A DNA stretch of 64,000 nucleotides from JADLCB01 sp964398315 (GTDB lineage: Bacteria > Planctomycetota > Phycisphaerae > Tepidisphaerales > Tepidisphaeraceae), in assembly GCA_964398315.1 (NCBI GenBank), contig CAYNMV010000018.1, positions 1-64,000 on the forward strand. Direction: 5' to 3'. The notes under the pieces are model-generated. The model did no database searches. It saw only the letters and a list, made by a program, of their open reading frames with translations, and was not told the DNA's origin. This document shows positions 58,274-64,000 of the stretch, one piece after another. Within the stretch, counting starts at the first letter, position 1. Each line of letters starts with the position of its first letter. A program made the translations under genes and the position numbers.

Positions 58274-58423
58274 CGGCGGCACATGGGGAAGCGTCAACCG
58301 TCAATCAAAGGGGCCGCCGCCCACACCCAGGCCGCGGATCAGCGCAGAACGCACTGAAGGGCCAGTACCGCATGCCCCACTCGCCAAACGAAAGTAACTG
58401 CATACGGGATTATTGTTGATTTA

Positions 58424-58436
58424 GTTTATTGTAAAC
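58424..58436. promoter_or_regulatory. Operator-like palindrome
   Basis: GTTTA, TTG, TAAAC form a short perfect interrupted palindrome inside a locally AT-rich stretch. It is about 200 bp upstream of the promoter and might bind a repressor. The evidence is symmetry only. Confidence 0.3.
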
Positions 58437-58493
58437 CAATCCAAATCGACAGGGTGGCGTGGGGTGATGGGTGGGCCCAGTATTCGTTCGGGG

Positions 58494-58511
58494 GTGGGCT
58501 GCGCAGCCCAC
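58494..58511. repeat. 18-bp perfect palindrome (REP-like)
   Basis: GTGGGCTGCGCAGCCCAC is a perfect 18-bp palindrome able to form a 7-bp hairpin with a GCGC loop. No other copy is in the window. Similar G+C-rich palindromes are often dispersed intergenic elements. Confidence 0.5.
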
Positions 58512-58630
58512 TAAGCAAACAAATCCCTGTTTTTCAGTGGCTTATGGCTCATATGAAGGAGATGATCCAGGCAGGCGTTAGGTCTCCTGTTGCGTGTCTC
58601 GCTGACGGGGCCGCCGGCATCATTTTTCCT

Positions 58631-58658
58631 TTGACAAACCACCACCTTGGAGTATGAT
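58631..58658 (+). promoter_or_regulatory. Consensus promoter of the prepilin-like gene
   Basis: A perfect TTGACA (58631-58636), a 16-bp spacer and TATGAT (58653-58658). The predicted start near 58665 gives a 5' UTR of about 117 bases ending in GGAGG seven bases before the ATG. Confidence 0.8.
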
Positions 58659-58781
58659 TCACATAGTAGACAGTGCTTTCCAGTTCATTTCCGGCATCGC
58701 GTCTGGTTTTCTCGTGAACCGGCCGCATGCGTGACAGGAGCACAACTGTCATCATCGCATCTCTTACGCGGAGGCCATCCC

Positions 58782-59618
58782 ATGTCACGGCGGACCGCTT
58801 TTACTCTCGTGGAACTGCTCGTCGTCATCGGCATCATTGCGCTGCTGATCGCCATTCTCCTTCCTGCGTTGCAAAAAGCCCGCGAATCAGCGGTGCGGGT
58901 GCAATGTCTGAGCCATATGCGGCAAACCCTGACCGCGGTGCATGCCTATGCCGCCGAACACAACGGGTGGTATCCGGCCGGTACCTTTGATGAGTATCGC
59001 GCCCGTGACACAACCTGGCCGCCTGCAGAAGTGCTCCCCATGCGGACACCCGGTGACCAGGCCAAGTCACCCAATTCCGCGGCGAACCAGGCCAAGTATG
59101 GCACCTGGGGCAACATTTACGGCGCGGAGCAATTTCTGGACAACTACCACTGCAACTCTCTGTTTGCGCCGAACCTGGCCAAGTACATGGGCGGTGAACG
59201 CACCGAGCTGGGCAATCACTACCTGGTGATGGCCTGCCCGGCAATCATGTCGAACAGCCCGAAATACAACGCACCAAACCACAGCTTCTACTACGGCATG
59301 CCTGCTCGGGGTGGTACGGTGCCCCCACGCCAGGGTCGGGTCAAGGAGGAGCATATGCAGGCTGCCCAGTACGGCCCGGGCAGCGGGTTGATTACACCGG
59401 ATGACTATGTGCCGGTGCGCTATCTGTTTGCCTGCTCAAACCTGCTCAACGGCGACACCCTGACGGGCGCCAAGACGTACTGGGGCTTCACCAACCAGTG
59501 GGGTAATTTCGGCAACGTTCATATGAGCTCGCGCGGGAAGTACATGAACATCATGACGCTGAACGGCTCCACGATGATCGTGCGAAACAGGCCGGGATTT
59601 GCCGCCGTGGGTGAGTGA
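58782..59618 (+). CDS. Prepilin-type N-terminal cleavage/methylation protein (DUF1559-like)
   Basis: A 278-residue pseudopilin-like protein. The N-terminus MSRRTAFTLVELLVVIGIIALLIAILLPALQKAR is a class III signal: prepilin peptidase would cut before Phe, and the hydrophobic helix anchors the protein in the membrane or fibre. QCLSHMRQTLTAVHAYAAEHNGWYPAG is typical of the large planctomycete/Lentisphaera family. The C-terminus HMSSRGKYMNIMTLNGS resembles the H-X9-DG motif of DUF1559 proteins but lacks the DG. GGAGG and a consensus promoter lie upstream. It precedes the PEP-CTERM genes on the same strand. Confidence 0.88.
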   Translation: MSRRTAFTLVELLVVIGIIALLIAILLPALQKARESAVRVQCLSHMRQTLTAVHAYAAEHNGWYPAGTFDEYRARDTTWPPAEVLPMRTPGDQAKSPNSAANQAKYGTWGNIYGAEQFLDNYHCNSLFAPNLAKYMGGERTELGNHYLVMACPAIMSNSPKYNAPNHSFYYGMPARGGTVPPRQGRVKEEHMQAAQYGPGSGLITPDDYVPVRYLFACSNLLNGDTLTGAKTYWGFTNQWGNFGNVHMSSRGKYMNIMTLNGSTMIVRNRPGFAAVGE

Positions 59619-59710
59619 AGCGGGCGATGAAGCGGGTGATCCGAGAGGCCTCAAGCCAACCCCGCCACTTCCACCCATCCGTGCAGGCGTAACCAGAGAG
59701 GTCCACAGGT

Positions 59711-59868
59711 ACCGCTCGGCTTTGCACCGGCCGGCGGGCCCGGAAAGATGGTGCACCCAACGGAGGAGTAGCCCCATGTTCCCGTCCCATCATCTTGCCT
59801 TTGCAGTCGCTCTTGCCTCATCGGCCGCTCTTGCTTCGGCTGCCACCGTCACTAATACCTGGACTGGC
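59711..59868 (+). repeat. Duplicated 158-bp leader/signal-peptide segment, copy A
   Basis: This segment matches 61260-61417 base for base apart from about six differences by eye. It covers the last 65 bases of the 5' leader, the Shine-Dalgarno, and the signal-peptide codons of the first PEP-CTERM gene. In the leader, TGCACC and GGTGCA can pair and enclose a GC-rich inner segment. Confidence 0.85.
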
Positions 59869-61095
59869 GCATCGCCCGGTGATTACAACCTCGCGAGCAA
59901 CTGGTCGCAGGGACGTGTGCCCGGGACAGACGCGGTAGATATTGATCGTGCGGTCATTGGTGGCGGTGCAGTGGTGTCCCTGGCTGATGACGTCAGTGCT
60001 TATGAGGAGATGATCCAGGATCTCACCCTTAACGATGGGGCCACCTTCCATGTGAATAGCGGCGGGAGCCTCAAAATCACCCAGCCAGGGAAATGGGACT
60101 ACGGTTGGCTGCACCTGGGCAACAGCGGCAGCGGGCACGTCGTGATGAACGGCGGGACGCTGGACTTCAAGGTGGCGATGCTCAGCAACAACAGCACGAT
60201 TACCATCAACAGCGGGCTAGTGCGCGGTCGTGAGCGAACGATGGAGGTCGGGCTCTCCGCGGGCGGCACTTCCACGATCACGATTATGGGTGGCGCCTTC
60301 CATCATGGCAGCGGCATGTTGCTGGGTGCCAATGGCGGGACGGGCATCATCGAACAGTCCGCCGGCCAGTTCGTTGCTCAATACGACTCAACAATTGGTG
60401 GCACAAACAGCACGGGCATCTGGAACCTCTCCGGTGGCGAGGGGTGGATGGGCATTCCCAAGATTGGCGCCCTGGCGGGAAGCACCGGCACGGTCAACCT
60501 GTCTGGAGATGCGGTCCTCAATATCAGCCGTGAAACTCAAGTGGGCGGGGAAGGCAACGGCAGCCTCATCATCAGCGGTTCGGCGACCCTGCGCGGTAAC
60601 AGCGAGACGCCAATCGGCCAGATGCAGTATGGCGACGGTTTCCGGACGTTCCACATCGGGAATGGCACTGCCGGCACGGGTTTGGTCAAGATCATTGGAA
60701 ACGATGCCACGGTGAGCATCAACCGTGGCACGACCGGCAGCGTGGAGTTCATCCTTGGAGCAAACGGTACGCTGGCGTTCGATATTGACGATGCCACAGT
60801 CACTCCTGTCACGATATCGGGCGGCACCGGAACACTGGCGGGCACGATCGACCTGGGCCTGATCAACGGCTATGAACCGGCGGCTGGTACGGTCTACGAC
60901 CTGATCATCACGCGGGGAACACTGGTTGATTCCGGGTTCAGCCTTGCAGCCGAAGATTCGGCGCTCTGGTCCTTGGCCATTGTGACGGACGGCTCTTTCC
61001 AGAAGCTGCAGGCCACGTTCGTGCCTGAACCGGCGAGCCTGGCACTGCTGGGGCTGGCGATCCCGGCGATAACGATGCGTCGGCGCCGGGCGTAG
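59776..61095 (+). CDS. PEP-CTERM surface protein with beta-helix-like repeats, copy 1
   Basis: A 439-residue exported protein. The signal peptide is LAFAVALASSAALASAATV. The mature part is built of short Gly/Asn/Ser/Thr-rich repeats (SGSGHVVMNGGTLDF, NNSTITINSGLV, GGTSTITIMGGAF, NGSLIISGSATL) of the autotransporter-associated beta-strand type. The tail FVPEPASLALLGLAIPAITMRRRRA is a complete PEP-CTERM sorting signal: the PEP motif, a hydrophobic helix and a basic end. Exosortase would recognise it and process the protein to the surface. No exosortase gene is in the window. GGAGGAG precedes ATG 59776. A strong terminator follows. Confidence 0.92.
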   Translation: MFPSHHLAFAVALASSAALASAATVTNTWTGASPGDYNLASNWSQGRVPGTDAVDIDRAVIGGGAVVSLADDVSAYEEMIQDLTLNDGATFHVNSGGSLKITQPGKWDYGWLHLGNSGSGHVVMNGGTLDFKVAMLSNNSTITINSGLVRGRERTMEVGLSAGGTSTITIMGGAFHHGSGMLLGANGGTGIIEQSAGQFVAQYDSTIGGTNSTGIWNLSGGEGWMGIPKIGALAGSTGTVNLSGDAVLNISRETQVGGEGNGSLIISGSATLRGNSETPIGQMQYGDGFRTFHIGNGTAGTGLVKIIGNDATVSINRGTTGSVEFILGANGTLAFDIDDATVTPVTISGGTGTLAGTIDLGLINGYEPAAGTVYDLIITRGTLVDSGFSLAAEDSALWSLAIVTDGSFQKLQATFVPEPASLALLGLAIPAITMRRRRA

Positions 61096-61102
61096 GAATT
61101 TC

Positions 61103-61138
61103 ACCCGCCGCACCGGGAAACTGGTGCGGCGGGTTTTG
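61103..61138 (+). terminator. Rho-independent terminator after PEP-CTERM gene 1
   Basis: A perfect 12-bp stem (61103-61114 with 61123-61134, loop of 8) runs into TTTTG. It begins 8 bp after the stop codon, so the second gene needs its own promoter or read-through. Confidence 0.88.
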
Positions 61139-61259
61139 CGCAGCGGCAGGAGGCCATTCGGGCTTACAGGCGGCAGTTGGGCAGGCTGTTGGAGCGGACT
61201 TCAAAGCGGGCCCGCCGCTTCTCCCTCAGCCGCCAGCGCAGGGTCGTGAATGAGAAGTG

Positions 61260-61417
61260 ACCGCTCGGCTTTGCACCGGCCGGCGGGCCCGAAAAGATGG
61301 TGCACCCAACGGAGGAGTAGCCCCATGTTCCCGTCCAATCGCCTCGCCTTTGCAGTCGCTCTTGCCTCATCGGCCGCTCTTGCTTCGGCTGCCACCGTCA
61401 CCAATACCTGGACTGGC
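61260..61417 (+). repeat. Duplicated 158-bp leader/signal-peptide segment, copy B
   Basis: Partner of 59711-59868. The untranslated part (61260-61324) differs from copy A at only one position, while codons beyond the signal peptide diverge quickly. Confidence 0.85.
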
Positions 61418-62641
61418 ACTTCACCTGGGGATTTTAACGTTGCGAGCAACTGGTCGCAGGGACGCGTGCCCGGAACAGACGCCGTTGACGTGGATCACAT
61501 CGCAATCGGCGGCGGAAGCGTCGTGACGCTGGCGGCGGATCTGAGTGCCAACGCAGCGCATGTGGACAGGGTGGCTGTCAATGATGGCGCAACGCTGCAG
61601 TTGAATGTGGGCGGATATCTGAAAACCGATCAGGCGGCGTGGGATCATGGCCGACTGCACCTGGGGACCAGCGGCAGTGGACACGTCGTAGTCAATGGCG
61701 GCACGCTTTATGTCAAGAATATCTTCCTGGCCAACAGCAGTACGATCACCGTCAATAGCGGTTTACTGTTCGGCTACGATAGTCGCTCCATGGAGATTGG
61801 TACCACCAATGGTGCGACCGCAACGGTGTCGGTGACCGGGGGCGATTTTCTCACCAATAATGGATTGAAATTGGGTATGGGGGGAGGAACCGGGGTCATC
61901 GAGCAGTCCGGTGGCCGACTGGCAGTGAACAACACAACGGTTATCGGTGACACAAACAGCAAGGCGATTGTGAATCTGTCTGGTGGTGAGACATGGTTCG
62001 CCATACCCACGTTCGCTGGCGCGGCAGGGAGCACCGCCGAAGTGAACATTACGGGCGGCACGCTGTATCTCGGCCGGGAAGTCACCATTGGCGATGCCGG
62101 GAATGCCTCCATTATTGTCAGCGGAGGCACGTTGACTGGCAGTACCGAATCGCCACTGGAAGGCCGCTTTGGCTATGGGCGCGGTATCGACAGTCTGTCC
62201 ATCGGAACGGGGACAGGCACGGGCCTGCTGAAAATTGTCGGCAACAAAGGGACGGTCTATATCTACAAGAACAGCACCACCGCCAATGTCACCGTCGGCA
62301 CAAATGGTACGCTCGCGTTTGACATCGACGATGCAACGGTCAGCGCCCTGATGGTCCAGGGTGGTACGACGACGCTGGGCGGTATCATCGATCTGGACCT
62401 GATCAATGGTTACACACCCGCGCCTGGCGCCGTGTATGATCTGATTACGGGCCCCAACACGATCGTTGACAACGGCTTCAGCCTGGCCCCGGGCGATGAG
62501 GCGTTCTGGTCGCTTTCGATTATCGGCACCGCCGGCAGCGGGCAGACGCTGCAGGCGACATACGTCCCCGAACCCGCCGGACTGGCGCTGCTCGCGGCCG
62601 CCGCGCCCATCTTCGTACGGCGGCGAAGAATGTGGAGGTAG
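61325..62641 (+). CDS. PEP-CTERM surface protein with beta-helix-like repeats, copy 2
   Basis: A 438-residue paralogue of the preceding gene. Signal peptide and first mature residues are nearly identical (LAFAVALASSAALASAATVTNTWTG, then NVASNWSQGRVPGTDAVDVD). The repeat region has the same pattern but is diverged (SGSGHVVVNGGTLYV, GATATVSVTGGDF, NASIIVSGGTLTG). It ends YVPEPAGLALLAAAAPIFVRRRRMWR, a PEP-CTERM signal. Its function on the surface (matrix, adhesion or wall) is not known. The upstream leader is a near copy of that of gene 1, so they are probably co-regulated. Confidence 0.92.
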   Translation: MFPSNRLAFAVALASSAALASAATVTNTWTGTSPGDFNVASNWSQGRVPGTDAVDVDHIAIGGGSVVTLAADLSANAAHVDRVAVNDGATLQLNVGGYLKTDQAAWDHGRLHLGTSGSGHVVVNGGTLYVKNIFLANSSTITVNSGLLFGYDSRSMEIGTTNGATATVSVTGGDFLTNNGLKLGMGGGTGVIEQSGGRLAVNNTTVIGDTNSKAIVNLSGGETWFAIPTFAGAAGSTAEVNITGGTLYLGREVTIGDAGNASIIVSGGTLTGSTESPLEGRFGYGRGIDSLSIGTGTGTGLLKIVGNKGTVYIYKNSTTANVTVGTNGTLAFDIDDATVSALMVQGGTTTLGGIIDLDLINGYTPAPGAVYDLITGPNTIVDNGFSLAPGDEAFWSLSIIGTAGSGQTLQATYVPEPAGLALLAAAAPIFVRRRRMWR

Positions 62642-62737
62642 ACACGGAACGGCTCATGGCAGATGAAACGTTTCTGTGCCAGGATCACCGTTTTGTTCGC
62701 GTTCAGTATGACGGGTTGGCCCCCGTAGGAGAGAACT

Positions 62738-64000
62738 ATGTCCAATATTTGCAAACCCTCGTACCTGCTGGTGGCTGCCGCCGCTGCCGTCGCGATCCCG
62801 GTCTCAGGTGCCTCAGCCGCGGTGGTTGACAACTACTGGGCGGCACCGGGGGATGGGAACTACAACATTGCGTCGAACTGGTCGCAGGGCGTTGTTCCCT
62901 TCTCAGACGGTACTGATCAGCACAACGTCTACATCAATGGCGGGCCCGTCGTGACACTGGACACGCCCGGTCACACAGCCAACATTTTTTACCTGAATCG
63001 CTCCTTGAGCGGTGCCCCTGCGCCGACCGGCGACACAACCTTGCGCGTCCTGTCCGGCGGGTCACTCTCTGCGGTTCGCTTTCGTCCCGGCGGTGGTTCG
63101 ATCACCTCAATCGAAGGCGGCAGCATCACGGCCACGACCGAAGTGGCCATCGGGTATCAGTCATCTGCCACACTCAATCTCTCTGCTGGGAGCCTGACAG
63201 GTACAACTGCCATCGGCCATGGTGGTTCAGGTATCCTCAACATCAGTGGGACGGGATACGGCAGCGGTGGTTTGACTGTCGGCGGCCAGAGTGCGATCAG
63301 TGGCGAGGTGAACCAGACCGGCGGGACATGGGCCGCGGTGGCGCTGACGATTGGTAGCGGAGGGCCCGGCACCTACAATCTGAGCGATGGGGCGGTCACG
63401 GTTTCGAGCCGGCTTCGCATCGGCCACACCGCGCCCGGTACGATGAACATCAGCGGGGGAAGCGTGACGGCCAATGCCTACACGACCTACCTCGGCGGCC
63501 AAACGAGTGCCAGTGGCATCGGCGAACTGGTTATCAGCGGCGGTACCATCTCCATGGGGGCAGGCCTGGCGCTGGGCGGGGAGGAAAATGGCGGTGCAAC
63601 AGGCGGTTCAGGGACACTGCGCATAGTGGGAACCGGCGGCAGCCTTTCGGTCGGCGGCAGCGGGCTGGATGTCCATTCCAACAGCACCCTCAATTTCCAG
63701 ATCGGCGCTGGTGGGGTTTCCACAATCCTGGTCGACCCGTCCACCGCAGGCTCTTCCGGCGGCGCCTCTCTGCTGGCAGGCACGCTGGATATCGATCTGC
63801 TGGGTGGATATGTGCCGGTCATCGGCGAGACGTTCGATCTGGTTTCTACTTCGTCCACGTACACGGGGACCAACGGCGGTGGTACATTCACCAATGGTTT
63901 TGACATCACCAATTTGACCCTGGCCCTCGAGGATCAGCCGTTCTGGAGTGTCGGAATCGTGAACGAGAACGGCCGCAATATCCTGCGTATCGAGAACATC
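62738..64000 (+). CDS. Beta-repeat surface protein, copy 3 (3' end outside window)
   Basis: An open frame of 421 codons running off the right edge. MSNICKPSYLLVAAAAAVAIPVSGASA is a signal peptide, and AGGAGAG precedes the ATG. The start of the mature part (YWAAPGDGNYNIASNWSQGVVPFSDGTD) aligns with copies 1 and 2. Repeats such as SATLNLSAGSLTG, GTMNISGGSVTA and GELVISGGTISM continue the pattern. The PEP-CTERM tail expected by homology would lie beyond the window. Its signal peptide and leader are unrelated to the duplicated segment, so it is an older paralogue. Confidence 0.85.
   Translation, partial: MSNICKPSYLLVAAAAAVAIPVSGASAAVVDNYWAAPGDGNYNIASNWSQGVVPFSDGTDQHNVYINGGPVVTLDTPGHTANIFYLNRSLSGAPAPTGDTTLRVLSGGSLSAVRFRPGGGSITSIEGGSITATTEVAIGYQSSATLNLSAGSLTGTTAIGHGGSGILNISGTGYGSGGLTVGGQSAISGEVNQTGGTWAAVALTIGSGGPGTYNLSDGAVTVSSRLRIGHTAPGTMNISGGSVTANAYTTYLGGQTSASGIGELVISGGTISMGAGLALGGEENGGATGGSGTLRIVGTGGSLSVGGSGLDVHSNSTLNFQIGAGGVSTILVDPSTAGSSGGASLLAGTLDIDLLGGYVPVIGETFDLVSTSSTYTGTNGGGTFTNGFDITNLTLALEDQPFWSVGIVNENGRNILRIENI

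Larger units (their letters stand above)
58274..58781. other. Gene-free region upstream of the prepilin gene
   Basis: About 508 bp. It contains two palindromes and a consensus promoter, listed separately. The short frame at 58454-58657 has no features and overlaps the promoter, so I do not call it a gene. Confidence 0.5.

Noticed and set aside
58454..58657. Possible 67-codon gene in the prepilin upstream region
   Set aside because: No Shine-Dalgarno or recognisable feature; it overlaps a palindrome and the consensus promoter.
62632..62829. Small open frame overlapping the start of the third surface protein
   Set aside because: Out of frame with the signal-peptide-bearing gene starting at 62738, and without features of its own.

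Overview
The window looks like a chromosome segment of a GC-rich Gram-negative bacterium, most likely of the phylum Planctomycetota and perhaps a Phycisphaerae-like lineage. This is an inference. The sequence signs are a large LptD-type outer-membrane protein, an ftsW-murG pair, a prepilin-like protein with a FTLVELLVVI leader, tandem PEP-CTERM surface proteins, many large secreted multidomain glycosidase-like proteins, and no SusC/SusD genes. No rRNA, tRNA, CRISPR array or transposase was recognised.

Layout. 1-15 kb is mostly housekeeping: the end of a UDP-glucuronate decarboxylase gene, a HAD phosphatase, two parS-like sites, a Dabb protein, an ABC-2 permease, an MDR oxidoreductase, an M42-type peptidase, and thrS behind a complete threonine attenuator. 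These are followed by a kelch-like protein, a URO-D-like protein, an FHA-GAF-SpoIIE phosphatase, clpS, and a small Sco/DUF420/ABC-permease operon. 15-21 kb is envelope biogenesis: lptD, ftsW, murG. 21-29 kb holds a large NHL/glycosidase/discoidin protein and a minus-strand operon for O-acetylation of an exported polysaccharide (MBOAT plus two AlgJ/AlgX-like proteins). 29-58 kb is a carbohydrate locus. It encodes secreted clan GH-A-like proteins, GH42-like and GH65-like enzymes, two FAD oxidoreductases, a Gfo/Idh/MocA oxidoreductase beside a sugar-phosphate-isomerase-like TIM barrel, a GntR-LacI chimeric repressor, a PKD/LamG protein and two tandem M23-like proteins without signal peptides. 58.3-64 kb holds a prepilin-like protein and three consecutive beta-repeat surface proteins. 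The first two have PEP-CTERM tails and share a duplicated leader; the third runs off the window.

How it may work together. Secreted proteins with NEPD/TE catalytic signatures and discoidin or LamG modules would bind and cut a complex extracellular glycan. The GH42-like, GH65-like, FAD and Gfo/Idh enzymes lack signal peptides and would finish the job inside the cell. The GntR-LacI regulator is the obvious candidate switch, and two divergent promoters carry related TGTACAATT palindromes. The acetylation operon and the PEP-CTERM/prepilin genes point to an elaborated cell surface.

The best-supported unusual element is upstream of thrS: a consensus promoter, an apparently leaderless 18-codon peptide with nine Thr codons, a pause hairpin, a 9-bp antiterminator and an intrinsic terminator, all in 160 bp.
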